Assembly: GCF_003014655.1 (NCBI RefSeq)
Contig: NZ_PYAT01000015.1
Coordinates: 1-64,000, forward strand
Reading direction: 5' to 3'
DNA from: Planomicrobium soli
Lineage (GTDB): Bacteria; Bacillota; Bacilli; Bacillales_A; Planococcaceae
DNA: 64,000 nt
Shown here: piece after piece, positions 50,650 to 59,997 of the stretch
How the letters are laid out: each line of letters begins with the position of its first letter
Position numbering within the stretch: the stretch's first letter is position 1
Notes under the pieces: generated by a model
The model's database searches: none
What the model saw: the letters and a program-made list of their open reading frames with translations, nothing else
Told to the model about the DNA's origin: nothing
Made by a program: the position numbers and the translations under genes

Positions 50650-51129
50650 ATGAACCAACAACCGAAGAACCAAATTTCGAAAAAGGGATTAACGGTTTGG
50701 AGAGTATACGGCATGATTGAAACTGCAATTATTGTGTTGATAGCTGGGGGAGCAGCTGCCATAACTTATTTTTTTGATGGACCTTGGTGGCTTTATGCTA
50801 TTTATGCGGCAATTCCATTGGGCTTTGCTTATCTTCTCATTTATTTATTTCCGAAAATTCGTTGGAAGCGCTGGCGCTATGAAGTAAGAGAGCAGGAAAT
50901 CGAATTGCAGCACGGATTGTTTATTGTGAAACGTACATTGGTTCCAATGGTGCGTGTTCAGCATGTGGACACGGAACAAGGGCCGATTTTGCGCAAATAC
51001 GATTTAGCGGAAATTTCAATCTCAACAGCTGCTACGACTCATACAATACCAGCCTTGGTTACCGCCGAAGCGGATGAACTGAGAAACCGGATTTCTGTGC
51101 TGGCAAGGGTGGCGGAAGACGATGTCTGA
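50650..51129 (+). CDS. PH domain (bPH2/DUF304) membrane protein, YdbS-like
   Basis: This 159-aa protein has two TM helices (~25-45, 52-72) and one bPH2 domain (WRYEVREQEIELQHGLFIVKRTLVPMVRVQHVDTEQGPILRKYDLAEI). It pairs with YdbT, overlapping it by 8 nt; in B. subtilis the same pair follows acpS/cshA. They have been linked to resistance against antimicrobial peptides. ATG 50650 after GAGAGAG. Confidence 0.9.
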   Translation: MNQQPKNQISKKGLTVWRVYGMIETAIIVLIAGGAAAITYFFDGPWWLYAIYAAIPLGFAYLLIYLFPKIRWKRWRYEVREQEIELQHGLFIVKRTLVPMVRVQHVDTEQGPILRKYDLAEISISTAATTHTIPALVTAEADELRNRISVLARVAEDDV

Positions 51130-52639
51130 GATTCGATATAAACTGCATCCGATTTCCGCTTTCTTGAATTTCATCAAAGGATTAAAAGAGCTTATTTTTC
51201 CGTTCATTATTATTTTTGGAGTCAATCTTTTTAGGGGCGGAGGCGAAACCGTTGCGGAGCGCGGGGTGCAAGACCTGATTCCGGTATTTATCGGCGCTGC
51301 TGTGCTGGTCTTTATGCTCGTCAGCGGTCTTATTAAATGGCGTCGGTTTGTCTATTGGTTTGAAGAAGACGAATTGCGGATTGAATACGGCTTGTTTGTA
51401 AAGAAAAAAAGATATATACCATTCGAGCGGATTCAAAGTTTGAATTACACAGAAGGAATTTTCCATCGGCCATTCGGTTTGGTGAAAGTAAAGGTAGAAA
51501 CAGCGGGAACAGGGAAGATTGGACAAGCGGAAGTGGAATTGACTGCTATTTCACGTGAAGATGCTGATCGTATAGAAAAAAAGATGGAACATGCAAAACA
51601 CCATAGCCGGGAACCGATGCTAGAAGCCGAAGAAGCGATCGAAGAAGAAGTTAGGGGACTCCCGTCGAAAACAGTCAAGACTGTTTACCGCATGTCTTTA
51701 AAAGAGCTGATTATCCTCGCTACAACTTCCGGGGGAATCGGCGTAGTTATTTCAGCGGTGGCGGTATTCCTGTCACAGTTTGCAGATTTGATCCCGTATG
51801 ACGCGATTTACCAGGAAGTCGTGCTGTTTTTGCGGTTTGGTTACCTGATTGTCGCATTATTAATCTTTTTGATTCTATTAGTGGCATGGATTATTTCGAT
51901 AGTATTGGCCATTTTCGCGAACTATCAATTCACTATTACGACAGATGAAGATCATATTTTTATTTCTCGCGGACTACTGGAGAAAAAGAAGGTTTCTGTA
52001 CCGTTTAAGCGGATACAAGGAATACAAATTTCTCAAAATCCGCTTCGTGAATGGTTTGGTTATGCGACTGTAACAGTCGAAAGCGCTGGAGGGACCTTTG
52101 GAGATAAAGACGAAAAAATCCGGTTGTTTCCATTAGCGAAAAAAACAACGATCCTTCCGATTCTTAAGGAATTGTTTCCGGACATGGAATGGGAGCCGGT
52201 GATGAGAAGGGCGCCTAAACGAAGCCTTCACTTTTTTTACCGGCTTGACTTCTTTTGGATGTTTCCGGTTGCCGGATTAATTAGCTACTTTTTTTATCCA
52301 TACGGATTGTTTTCTTTGATTATCTTTCCAATCGTTATCTTGTTTGCGGTCTGGCAGCACCGAACGGTCGGCTATGCCCTGGCTGACAGGCAGCTGACAA
52401 TGGAATTCCGCACAGTCAGCAAGCATGCGTTCTTTATGATGAAAAAAAGAATTCAAGCTATTGAAGTGACGCAAAGTTATTTTCAGCGGCGGAAGGACCT
52501 GGCCTCTATTCAAGCAACGATCAAGTCAGGAATGCTTGGCGCAACAGCTCGCATTGAACATATGGAAAAGGAAGACGCAAGCAAGGTATTGGCTTGGTAT
52601 GAGCCTTCCGATAACAAAACAGCCGATCTACAAAAATAA
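51122..52639 (+). CDS. Multi-PH domain membrane protein, YdbT-like
   Basis: This 505-aa protein has alternating TM pairs and three bPH2 domains; the repeated core V(F/Y)W-EDELRIEYGLFVKKKRYIPFERIQSLNYTEGIFHRPFGL and FTITTDEDHIFISRGLLEKKKVSVPFKRIQGIQISQNPLREWFG is visible at ~75-115 and ~280-320. Works with the YdbS-like partner in the membrane. Confidence 0.9.
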   Translation: MSEIRYKLHPISAFLNFIKGLKELIFPFIIIFGVNLFRGGGETVAERGVQDLIPVFIGAAVLVFMLVSGLIKWRRFVYWFEEDELRIEYGLFVKKKRYIPFERIQSLNYTEGIFHRPFGLVKVKVETAGTGKIGQAEVELTAISREDADRIEKKMEHAKHHSREPMLEAEEAIEEEVRGLPSKTVKTVYRMSLKELIILATTSGGIGVVISAVAVFLSQFADLIPYDAIYQEVVLFLRFGYLIVALLIFLILLVAWIISIVLAIFANYQFTITTDEDHIFISRGLLEKKKVSVPFKRIQGIQISQNPLREWFGYATVTVESAGGTFGDKDEKIRLFPLAKKTTILPILKELFPDMEWEPVMRRAPKRSLHFFYRLDFFWMFPVAGLISYFFYPYGLFSLIIFPIVILFAVWQHRTVGYALADRQLTMEFRTVSKHAFFMMKKRIQAIEVTQSYFQRRKDLASIQATIKSGMLGATARIEHMEKEDASKVLAWYEPSDNKTADLQK

Positions 52640-52676
52640 GGCCAGCCGGGCTTTACCGGCTGACCTTATTTTTTTG
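52638..52676. terminator. Bidirectional terminator
   Basis: AAGGCCAGCCGG/CCGGCTGACCTT with T7; overlaps the 3' end of the rhomboid gene. Confidence 0.88.
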
Positions 52677-53274
52677 CTCTCCAGCTGACAATTCGTTTTG
52701 GGTGGAAATAGCTGAGTCCAATGAGGAACCCGGTAATCATGCCTGCGATATGCGCTGTCGCATTAACATTTGGTGTTAAAAATGTCATCACTATGCTAAT
52801 CGCGATAATAGGAAGTATAATTTGTCTAAGTTGAGGAAGGACGCGGCCGCCGTAATACAATAGTGCTCCAAAAGCTCCGAAAATACCGAAGATTGCACCA
52901 CTTGCGCCTACATGAGAGTAATCTAGCGGTTGCAGGAAGTATGTAGCGGCTGAACCGAAAATTCCTGATAACAAGTAAATTGTGATAAAACGGACTTTGC
53001 CTGTCAATCTCTCTAATTCAGGCCCGAACAAGAATAACGAAAACATATTGAAAAGCAGATGCATCATACCGCCGTGCAAAAATACAGGTGTGAGAAACCG
53101 CCACCAATCCCCATTGGCGATAAAATAGTTATAGCCGACTCCATAGTAAAACAGCTGGTCCCCAATGCCAGGCACCCATGATAAAATATGTATCAGCACA
53201 TTGATTGCGATCAATGTGGATACGACAGGATACAACCGTATATACTGAGAAAAGCTTTCTGTACGTAAAAACAT
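52666..53274 (-). CDS. Rhomboid family intramembrane serine protease (YdcA-like)
   Basis: This 202-aa protein has six TM helices. Catalytic Ser in GASGAIFG (TM4) and His in ATAHIAGMITGFLIG (TM6); the HGGMMHLLFNMFSLFLFG loop carries the oxyanion His/Asn. It cleaves membrane proteins within TM segments; substrate unknown. Divergent from acpS, as in B. subtilis. Confidence 0.93.
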   Translation of the reverse strand: MFLRTESFSQYIRLYPVVSTLIAINVLIHILSWVPGIGDQLFYYGVGYNYFIANGDWWRFLTPVFLHGGMMHLLFNMFSLFLFGPELERLTGKVRFITIYLLSGIFGSAATYFLQPLDYSHVGASGAIFGIFGAFGALLYYGGRVLPQLRQIILPIIAISIVMTFLTPNVNATAHIAGMITGFLIGLSYFHPKRIVSWRAKK

Positions 53275-53342
53275 CTTGTCACCTCTATTTCATACAAATT
53301 ATTATACCTTTTTACGCTTTAGGATTGAAAGGAGAAACAATT

Positions 53343-53696
53343 ATGATTACCGGAATTGGCCTCGATATTGCCGACTTGCCCCGAATTCGGAGATTGGATG
53401 AGAAATCGCCGAAGTTCCGGGAGCGTGTTTTGACAGAGCGGGAACTAGCCGAATATGAATTGCTTTCGGAAAGCCGGAAAACTGAATTTCTTGCTGGACG
53501 TTTTGCGGCAAAGGAAGCATTTGCAAAAGCCAATGGAACAGGAATTGGAAAAGCCTGTTCGTTTCAGGACATCGAAATTAGAAAAGACGGCAAAGGCAAG
53601 CCCAGCATTTACTTTCGGGAGAATGAGGCAGGGTTGGTTTCGATAACTCATACGAAAGAATATGCAGCGGCACAAGTGCTTTTGCAATCAACTTAA
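53343..53696 (+). CDS. acpS: Holo-[acyl-carrier-protein] synthase
   Basis: This 117-aa enzyme transfers 4'-phosphopantetheine from CoA to ACP. Asp8 in GIGLDIADLPR and Glu58 in GRFAAKEAFAKA are the Mg ligands at family positions. ATG 53343 with AAAGGAG 9 nt upstream; the longer upstream frame would run into the rhomboid gene. It is 15 nt upstream of alr. Confidence 0.96.
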   Translation: MITGIGLDIADLPRIRRLDEKSPKFRERVLTERELAEYELLSESRKTEFLAGRFAAKEAFAKANGTGIGKACSFQDIEIRKDGKGKPSIYFRENEAGLVSITHTKEYAAAQVLLQST

Positions 53697-53711
53697 GTAA
53701 GTAGGGATGAT

Positions 53712-54815
53712 ATGACACAATTTTACCGGCCAACAAAAGCAGTCATCGATTTAAACGCAATTCAACAAAACTTACAAATGTTTAAAGAAAGAAGCGGCAA
53801 GGCGGAAATTATTGCAGTCGTAAAAGCGGATGCTTATGGACACGGCATGATGGAAGTGGCCCGAAAAGCGCTGGAAAATGGTGTTAACTGGCTCGCAGTT
53901 GCTACGCCAGATGAAGCGCTTTTATTGGTGGAGCATGAAATCGAAGCAAATATACTGGTGATGGGCCACACTCCCGCAGCATTTATACCGGTAGCTCAGC
54001 GCCATGGGATTTCCGTTGCTGCCATCTCGCTTGATTGGCTCTTGGCAGCAGGAGGCGCGACCGATTCAGATCTTCCTCCTCTAAAGGTTCATTTGAAAGT
54101 AGATACAGGCATGCGCCGTGTCGGAGTCCAGGCTGAAGAAGTGAGCGAAGCGCTTCAGCTGATTAAAAGCAGGCTTTTTTCTTTTGAAGGACTCTTTACT
54201 CATTTTGCTACAGCGGACGAGGACCGAAACGAGCTGTTTCAGCAACAAGTAAAAACCATGGCAACTGTCGTCCGGGAAATAAACGATCCGTCGCTGATGA
54301 TTCATGTTTCTAATAGCGCTGCTGCTATCATGCATCCGGATTTGGCGTTTGACGCTGTTCGGATCGGCATCTCACTATACGGAATTGCCCCATCTTCCTA
54401 TGTAGAAAATAACATGCCGTTCACCTTGGCGCCAGCCTTAGCATTAGAGACGGAAATCGTCCATGTTAAATGCGTGAAAGCGGGAGAAGCGATCAGTTAT
54501 GGAGCAACTTACCACTGCGAACAAGATGAATGGATTGCAACGCTCCCGATCGGATATGCAGATGGCCTGCTCCGCGGTTTGCAGGGGCAGGAAGTTCTGG
54601 TCCGTGGCAGAAGGATGCCGATCGTCGGCCGGATTTGTATGGATCAATGCATGATCCGCTTGCCTGAAAAAATGCCGGAAGGCGAGAAAGTTCAACTGAT
54701 TGGCCGGCAAGACGGCGCCCAAATCCGCATAGAAGAATGGGCTGGAAAATTGGAGACAATTGCTTATGAAATACCGGTAAATCTAACAAAAAGAGTGCCT
54801 AGAACCTATTGCTGA
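53712..54815 (+). CDS. alr: Alanine racemase
   Basis: This 367-aa PLP enzyme makes D-Ala for peptidoglycan. PLP Lys38 in VVKADAYGHG, catalytic Tyr in AISYGATYHC, and IGYADGLLRG. Directly after acpS: the lipoprotein gene found between them in B. subtilis is missing. Confidence 0.96.
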   Translation: MTQFYRPTKAVIDLNAIQQNLQMFKERSGKAEIIAVVKADAYGHGMMEVARKALENGVNWLAVATPDEALLLVEHEIEANILVMGHTPAAFIPVAQRHGISVAAISLDWLLAAGGATDSDLPPLKVHLKVDTGMRRVGVQAEEVSEALQLIKSRLFSFEGLFTHFATADEDRNELFQQQVKTMATVVREINDPSLMIHVSNSAAAIMHPDLAFDAVRIGISLYGIAPSSYVENNMPFTLAPALALETEIVHVKCVKAGEAISYGATYHCEQDEWIATLPIGYADGLLRGLQGQEVLVRGRRMPIVGRICMDQCMIRLPEKMPEGEKVQLIGRQDGAQIRIEEWAGKLETIAYEIPVNLTKRVPRTYC

Positions 54816-54912
54816 ATATTAGAAATTCTAGATTTGCCTTTTCATAGCAAGCATTCAATGTTAGTATAATGAAAAGTAGAGATAGACGAACGGTATTTCG
54901 GAGGTGTCGGCT

Positions 54913-55197
54913 GTGTACGAGAGAATCAAGACAAAAGAGGTGGTTGTTAAATTGCCTAAAAAAATGATTACAGAACTGACTACTTTTTCAGATGAACGAG
55001 TGCAAGAGCGTGGAGATTATATTTATGTTTCCACTCACAGAGTAACGAAAAACATGTACGATTCTTATCATATTCGAGAAGCAATGATCAAGGGTTATGT
55101 GGAAATGTCGCAAATCAACCTATCGATTGCTTGTGAGTGTTCTCACGCTGAGTACGAAGCGGAGCACACGACTGTGCGACTCGTAAGCGGAGGGTGA
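54913..55197 (+). CDS. mazE: MazE-type antitoxin (NdoAI/EndoAI)
   Basis: This 94-aa protein has an N-terminal ribbon-helix-helix segment ([23 protein letters not shown]) and a C-terminal toxin-binding tail ([37 protein letters not shown]) very like EndoAI. It neutralises MazF and autoregulates. GTG 54913 is chosen, 7 nt after CGGAGGTG; GTG 54904 lies in the RBS. A -10 TATAAT at 54865-54870 precedes it. Confidence 0.93.
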   Translation: MYERIKTKEVVVKLPKKMITELTTFSDERVQERGDYIYVSTHRVTKNMYDSYHIREAMIKGYVEMSQINLSIACECSHAEYEAEHTTVRLVSGG

Positions 55198-55201
55198 CAA
55201 C

Positions 55202-55552
55202 TTGATTGTAAAACGTGGTGACGTTTTTTTTGCAGAATTATCACCAGTCGTCGGGTCTGAGCAAGGTGGGACCCGGCCAGTATTGGTGATTCAAAACGAT
55301 ATAGGAAATCGGTTTAGTCCGACAGTAATCATCGCTGCCATTACTGCGCAAATCCAGAAAGCGAAATTGCCGACTCACGTGGAGATCAACGCCAAGAAAT
55401 ACGGGTTTGAACGTGACTCAGTCATCTTACTGGAACAATTGCGGACGATAGACAAGTCGCGGCTTACTGACAAAATTACTCAGCTTGACGATGCGTTGAT
55501 GGAAAAAGTAGATGAAGCACTGGAAATCAGTGTTGGTCTCGTAAAGTTCTAG
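55202..55552 (+). CDS. mazF: MazF endoribonuclease toxin (NdoA/EndoA)
   Basis: This 116-aa CcdB/MazF-fold RNase has catalytic Arg25 ([16 protein letters not shown]) and Thr48 (AAITAQ) at the positions known for B. subtilis MazF, which cuts at U^ACAU. TTG start 55202 with GGAGGG inside the end of mazE, 4 nt gap. Chromosomal mazEF upstream of rsbR is the standard Bacillales order. Confidence 0.95.
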   Translation: MIVKRGDVFFAELSPVVGSEQGGTRPVLVIQNDIGNRFSPTVIIAAITAQIQKAKLPTHVEINAKKYGFERDSVILLEQLRTIDKSRLTDKITQLDDALMEKVDEALEISVGLVKF

Positions 55553-55566
55553 CATACATACTCCTT

Positions 55567-55604
55567 AAAAAACACCCAAGATTTGTTTCTGTGGGTGTTT
55601 TCTG
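55567..55604 (+). terminator. mazEF terminator
   Basis: AAAACACCCA/TGGGTGTTTT, ~11-nt loop, T-rich tail. Confidence 0.82.
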
Positions 55605-55735
55605 TTATTCCTTTGGTAGAGTAAAAGCGGCAACTGATAAAATAGATGTGAAAAAATCAGTTTTCCGATACAATGAAGAGAGCGTATATAACATGTGTTT
55701 TATACATAGTGTTACAGGGAGGTTTTTTTGAAAAA

Positions 55736-56563
55736 ATGAATAAGCAAATAGCCGGCTACATCCAAGACAATTCAACTGAGATTATTTCGAAATGGCAGGA
55801 ACTCATGAAGAACGAGGAAAGCGAACGTTCTTTTCAAGTAATGCCCGATGATTTAATGAATCAAACGAGTAAGGAATTTTCTGACCTAATGGTGACGAAT
55901 TTGCTGGAAAACCATGAGGCTTATGAGAACCAGCTGACTGAGTTTGCGGAGAAAGTCGTCCGCCTTGGCTGGTCGATCACTTTTGTTACAAAAGCAATAA
56001 CACATTATGTAGAAGTAGTTTATCACGGGATGGAAAATAAAGGGATTATTAATGAAGATAACGTCCGCGCTTTTGTTGAAGAGTTCAGTAATTGGGTGAC
56101 ACCGATACGCGACAGTACCATTGATACATATTCGAAAACTTGGGAGCGGACAGTAAGCCTGCAGAAAATTGCTTTGCAGGAACTTTCCGCATCGCTTATT
56201 CCTGTTTTTGATAAAATATCAGTCATGCCGCTTGTCGGCACCATAGATACAGAACGCGCTAAGTTGATTATGGAAAATCTCTTGGAAGGTGTTGTAAAAC
56301 ACCGTGCCGAGGTAGTGTTATTAGATATAACTGGAGTACCTGTAGTCGATACAATGGTTGCCCATCATATTATTCAAGCGGCAGATGCAGTGCGTCTTGT
56401 CGGTGCTAAATGCATGCTAGTCGGAATTCGGCCGGAAATCGCCCAAACGATCGTCACACTTGGCATCAATCTGAACGAATTTACAACAACAAGCACTTTG
56501 CAGCGAGGTGTGGAACAAGCGTTGGCTTGGACAAATCGAGAAATTGTGGAGGTTGAAGACTAA
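55736..56563 (+). CDS. rsbR: Stressosome co-antagonist RsbR
   Basis: This 275-aa stressosome subunit has an N-terminal non-heme globin-like sensor (residues 1-135) and C-terminal STAS domain (~145-265) with the phosphorylatable Thr in [16 protein letters not shown] and another in [16 protein letters not shown] 55736 is chosen: GGGAGG lies 13 nt upstream, a rather long spacing, and length then equals B. subtilis RsbRA (274 aa). Confidence 0.93.
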   Translation: MNKQIAGYIQDNSTEIISKWQELMKNEESERSFQVMPDDLMNQTSKEFSDLMVTNLLENHEAYENQLTEFAEKVVRLGWSITFVTKAITHYVEVVYHGMENKGIINEDNVRAFVEEFSNWVTPIRDSTIDTYSKTWERTVSLQKIALQELSASLIPVFDKISVMPLVGTIDTERAKLIMENLLEGVVKHRAEVVLLDITGVPVVDTMVAHHIIQAADAVRLVGAKCMLVGIRPEIAQTIVTLGINLNEFTTTSTLQRGVEQALAWTNREIVEVED

Positions 56564-56925
56564 TGAATTTTCGAATTCCGATTTTAAAATTAAGAGATAC
56601 ATTGATTGTTTCTATTCAATGGGAATTGGACGATCAAACGGCTATTCAGTTTCAAGAAGATTTATTGAATAAATTGCACGAAACAAGTGCGCGTGGTGTA
56701 GTGATCGACTTGACTTCTGTTGATTTTATCGATTCTTTCATTGCCAAGGTCTTGGGAGACGTTATTAGCATGTCAAGCCTTATGGGAGCGCGAGTGGTTA
56801 TCACCGGTATCCAACCAGCAGTAGCTATCACTTTGATCGAGTTAGGAATTCGACTTGAAGATGTTATGACAGCACTGGATTTAGAAAATGGTTTGGATAA
56901 ACTTCAATTGGAATTGGAGGCTTAA
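56563..56925 (+). CDS. rsbS: Stressosome scaffold RsbS
   Basis: This 120-aa single STAS protein has phospho-acceptor Ser58 in [15 protein letters not shown]. It holds RsbT inactive in the stressosome until phosphorylated. The ATG overlaps the rsbR stop (TAATG), translational coupling. Confidence 0.95.
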   Translation: MNFRIPILKLRDTLIVSIQWELDDQTAIQFQEDLLNKLHETSARGVVIDLTSVDFIDSFIAKVLGDVISMSSLMGARVVITGIQPAVAITLIELGIRLEDVMTALDLENGLDKLQLELEA

Positions 56926-56927
56926 AC

Positions 56928-57329
56928 ATGAGCAACCAATCCTCAGTAGAAATTTTAACGGAATGGGATATTGTTGCTGCTAGACAGCTCGGGCGCAACG
57001 TAGCTAAAGAGCTTGGCTTCGGCACAGTAGATCAGGCTCGTATAACGACGGCCATCAGTGAGCTTGCCCGCAACATATATTTATATGCCGGCCAAGGAAG
57101 AATCGAAATTCAACGACTAACGGAAAACGGAGTCAAAGGCATTTTAATCATTGCGGCCGATAACGGACCGGGAATTCCTGACATTCGCAAAGTCATGGAA
57201 GACGGATTTTCGACTTCGGGTGGACTGGGAGCTGGATTGCCCGGCGTCAAACGCTTAATGGATGATTTTAGAATCGAAACCATCTTAGGCGAAGGAACAG
57301 ATATAAGAGCTACAAAGTGGCTCCGATAG
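56928..57329 (+). CDS. rsbT: Serine kinase / RsbU activator RsbT
   Basis: This 133-aa HATPase_c (GHKL) protein has N box ISELARNIYLYAG, G1 IIAADNGPGIP and G2-type GLGAGLPGVKRLMDDF. It phosphorylates RsbR and RsbS, then activates RsbU. 2 nt after rsbS. Confidence 0.95.
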   Translation: MSNQSSVEILTEWDIVAARQLGRNVAKELGFGTVDQARITTAISELARNIYLYAGQGRIEIQRLTENGVKGILIIAADNGPGIPDIRKVMEDGFSTSGGLGAGLPGVKRLMDDFRIETILGEGTDIRATKWLR

Positions 57330-57341
57330 GAGGTGCGCTTA

Positions 57342-58343
57342 ATGGTTCAGAAAATTGAAAGCCAATATAAGGAAATTTTAAGCCAATACATGCAAAGGCA
57401 ATCTGAGCAGAACTTGTATGTCGGCCAAAACTTCAGCAGGCAACTTATTTCTGAGAACACTTCTCCTGAAGAAGTGATCTCAATGCATAAAGCAGCTATG
57501 CAGGATTTGTATAGCGACATGCCTGAAGAAGTTTGGCATTCTTTTGATTTTTTGATTGAAATGATGATCAATTACGGGCTGGCGCTTCAAGAACGCCAAA
57601 GCCTTTTAAAGCGCCAGGAAGAATTGAAAGTTGAAATGGATTTAGCGGCACACGTTCAAGAAACGTTGCTGAAGACAAAGTTGCCGGCTCTTGAAGGCCT
57701 GGATATCGGCCTGCTATCCGTTCCTGCACGTAAAATGAATGGAGATTACATATATTTTATAAGTGATCAAGCCGGCCATGCGGGAGTAGCGGTCGCTGAT
57801 GTAATCGGAAAAGGGCTGCCGGCTGCTTTATGCATGTCGATGGTCAAATTTGGCATGGACAGCCTTAACGATTCAACGGCGCTTCCGACCCAGGTGCTAG
57901 AAACCATCAATCGCGTTGTTGAAAAAAGCATTGATGATTCAATGTTCGTTTCGATGTTTTATGGTAGATACGATGCAAGTGATTCGAGATTGACATATGG
58001 ATCTGCAGGACACGAACCGGCTATTTTATACCGTGCTGAAAAGCGTGAGTTTTTTGAGCTGCCTGCAAAAGGGCTATTGCTTGGAGTTTCACCGCTTGCG
58101 ACCTACGAGCAACATACCATCTCACTTGAAAAGAACGATATGGTCATTATGATGACGGATGGCGTAACGGAGTGCAGAACCGATGAAGGATTCATCGAAC
58201 GCGATGTAATTTTTAATTTAATTGAAAGCAAAAAGGATGAACCTGCTCAAGCGATCGTTCAATATGTTTACGATGAGCTGGAACGCATGCAAAATGCAGA
58301 ACTTAGAGATGACTTTACATTAGTGATTTATAAAAAAATCTAA
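57342..58343 (+). CDS. rsbU: PP2C phosphatase RsbU
   Basis: This 333-aa protein has an N-terminal RsbT-binding four-helix domain (1-~85), linker coiled coil, and PP2C/SpoIIE domain with Mg-binding NGDYIYF, VADVIGKGLPAAL, GHEPAILY and MMTDGVTE, RDDFTLVIYK. It dephosphorylates RsbV-P after environmental stress. ATG 57342 with AGGAGGTG 7 nt upstream. Confidence 0.95.
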   Translation: MVQKIESQYKEILSQYMQRQSEQNLYVGQNFSRQLISENTSPEEVISMHKAAMQDLYSDMPEEVWHSFDFLIEMMINYGLALQERQSLLKRQEELKVEMDLAAHVQETLLKTKLPALEGLDIGLLSVPARKMNGDYIYFISDQAGHAGVAVADVIGKGLPAALCMSMVKFGMDSLNDSTALPTQVLETINRVVEKSIDDSMFVSMFYGRYDASDSRLTYGSAGHEPAILYRAEKREFFELPAKGLLLGVSPLATYEQHTISLEKNDMVIMMTDGVTECRTDEGFIERDVIFNLIESKKDEPAQAIVQYVYDELERMQNAELRDDFTLVIYKKI

Positions 58344-58349
58344 CAGCAG

Positions 58350-58376
58350 GTTTAAGTACCTTGTAATGAGGGGTAA
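58350..58376 (+). promoter_or_regulatory. Sigma-B autoregulatory promoter of rsbV-rsbW-sigB-rsbX
   Basis: GTTTAA (58350-58355), 15 bp, GGGTAA (58371-58376), or GGGGTA with 14 bp. It lies between rsbU and rsbV, the same place as the autoregulatory sigma-B promoter of B. subtilis. Confidence 0.88.
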
Positions 58377-58435
58377 ACAAATTTACGATGGCTTTATAAG
58401 TTCGAGCGAATTACAGAAAAACGGGGTGTCAAAAA

Positions 58436-58765
58436 ATGAATATTCAAGTGGATTTAGAAGAGACGAATAATGTCTTAACTGGAAATATACGTGGAGAAAT
58501 CGATGCGTTCACCGCACCGGTTCTTAGAGAGAAATTAGATAACTACCAACATCATGAGGGACTAAACGCAGAGTTGGATCTTTCCGACGTTAATTATATG
58601 GATAGTACAGGCTTAGGGGTTTTTGTAGCTTTTTATAAAACAGTCAATGCAAAAGGCGGTCATGTAAAACTTAAAGGTCTTTCTGTTCGTTTAAAACGGC
58701 TTTTCGACATAACCGGTTTAGGCGATATTATGGACATTGAAGCCGCTGGAAAAGGTGGTAATTGA
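58436..58765 (+). CDS. rsbV: Anti-anti-sigma factor RsbV
   Basis: This 109-aa STAS protein has phospho-acceptor Ser57 in DVNYMDSTGLGVF. Unphosphorylated RsbV binds RsbW and frees SigB. RBS AACGGGGTG. Confidence 0.96.
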   Translation: MNIQVDLEETNNVLTGNIRGEIDAFTAPVLREKLDNYQHHEGLNAELDLSDVNYMDSTGLGVFVAFYKTVNAKGGHVKLKGLSVRLKRLFDITGLGDIMDIEAAGKGGN

Positions 58766-58766
58766 T

Positions 58767-59237
58767 ATGCGTCCTTTCGATTATGTTGAAATGAGAGTGC
58801 CTGCTAAATCACAGTATGTAGGCGTTGCCAGGCTAACAATTTCTGGTTTAGCGAGCCGTATCGGTTTTACGTACGATGATATTGAAGATTTGAAAATCGC
58901 TTCTAGTGAAGCAGTGACAAATGCGGTTCAACATGCATATACAGAAGGTGAAGAGGGCGAAGTCGTTATTGGCTGCGCATTATACGGCGACAAAATTGAA
59001 ATTATGGTAGCGGATCACGGCCAAAGCTTTGACTTTGAAGAAACGAAACTAAAAGTCGGCCCTTATCATGATCAAGAAGAAGGGGCGTTTCTTCGCGAAG
59101 GAGGTCTCGGCCTGTATTTGATTGAAACGTTAATGGATGAAGTTAAAGTGCACCATCAAGAAGGCGTAACGGTCTTTATGACAAAGTACGTTGGAGGAGA
59201 GCGGGTGGAAGAGGATGTCGAAACGGTCTCATCCTAA
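58767..59237 (+). CDS. rsbW: Anti-sigma-B factor / kinase RsbW
   Basis: This 156-aa GHKL kinase has N box ASSEAVTNAVQHAY, G1 VADHGQSFD and G2 REGGLGLYLIETLMDEV. It binds SigB and phosphorylates RsbV. ATG 58767, 1 nt after the rsbV stop with AAGGTGG upstream. Confidence 0.95.
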   Translation: MRPFDYVEMRVPAKSQYVGVARLTISGLASRIGFTYDDIEDLKIASSEAVTNAVQHAYTEGEEGEVVIGCALYGDKIEIMVADHGQSFDFEETKLKVGPYHDQEEGAFLREGGLGLYLIETLMDEVKVHHQEGVTVFMTKYVGGERVEEDVETVSS

Positions 59238-59997
59238 TCAACCTACAAAAGAACAAGTTCTTGAGTGGATTGAAGCTTACCAAAAAAACGAAGATGAAGA
59301 AGCTCAAACTAATTTAGTAAACAACTATAAGCGTTTGGTTGAATCCATCGCGCGCAAATACTCTAATGGTAAATCTTATCATGAAGATATTGCTCAAGTA
59401 GGCATGCTGGGGCTCTTAGGGGCGATTCGCCGCTATGACCCGTCATTTGGAAGAAGTTTTGAAGCTTTCGCTGTCCCTACAATCATTGGTGAAATCAAGC
59501 GCTTTTTACGCGATAAAACATGGGCAATCCATGTGCCGCGCCGTATAAAAGAGCTTGGACCGCGCATTAAAGCGACCGTCGAAGTGTTAACGCGAGAACT
59601 GCAGCGCTCTCCGCAAGTTTGGGAGATTGCCGAGTATCTGGATGTGGATGAAGACGATGTTCTAGAAGCGATGGAGATGGGCAAGAGTTATCAAGCCCTT
59701 TCTATGGACCATTCGCTTGAAGCAGATTCAGATGGAAGCACCGTTACCTTATTCGACGTAGTCGGACAAGAGGACGATGGCTACGAAAAAGCAGATCAGC
59801 GCATGCTTGTCGCAAATGCAATGAACGTACTTTCCGAACGGGAAAAGCAGATCATTCAATATACGTATATCGAGCAGCTTAGCCAAAAAGAAACAGGCGA
59901 TAAATTGGGGATTTCTCAAATGCACGTTTCGCGGCTTCAACGGAAAGCGATTAAGAAATTGCAAGAGGCCATTTTAGCCGCCGGTGGGGTTTCCTAG
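59215..59997 (+). CDS. sigB: RNA polymerase sigma factor SigB
   Basis: This 260-aa group 3 sigma factor has region 2 (LVNNYKRLVESIARKYSNGKSYHEDIAQVGMLGLLGAIRRYDPSFGRSFEAFAVPTIIGEIKRFLRD), region 3 and region 4 (LSEREKQIIQYTYIEQLSQKETGDKLGISQMHVSRLQRKAIKKL). It transcribes the general stress regulon. ATG 59215 overlaps rsbW by 23 nt and gives a length near B. subtilis SigB (262 aa). Confidence 0.96.
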   Translation: MSKRSHPNQPTKEQVLEWIEAYQKNEDEEAQTNLVNNYKRLVESIARKYSNGKSYHEDIAQVGMLGLLGAIRRYDPSFGRSFEAFAVPTIIGEIKRFLRDKTWAIHVPRRIKELGPRIKATVEVLTRELQRSPQVWEIAEYLDVDEDDVLEAMEMGKSYQALSMDHSLEADSDGSTVTLFDVVGQEDDGYEKADQRMLVANAMNVLSEREKQIIQYTYIEQLSQKETGDKLGISQMHVSRLQRKAIKKLQEAILAAGGVS

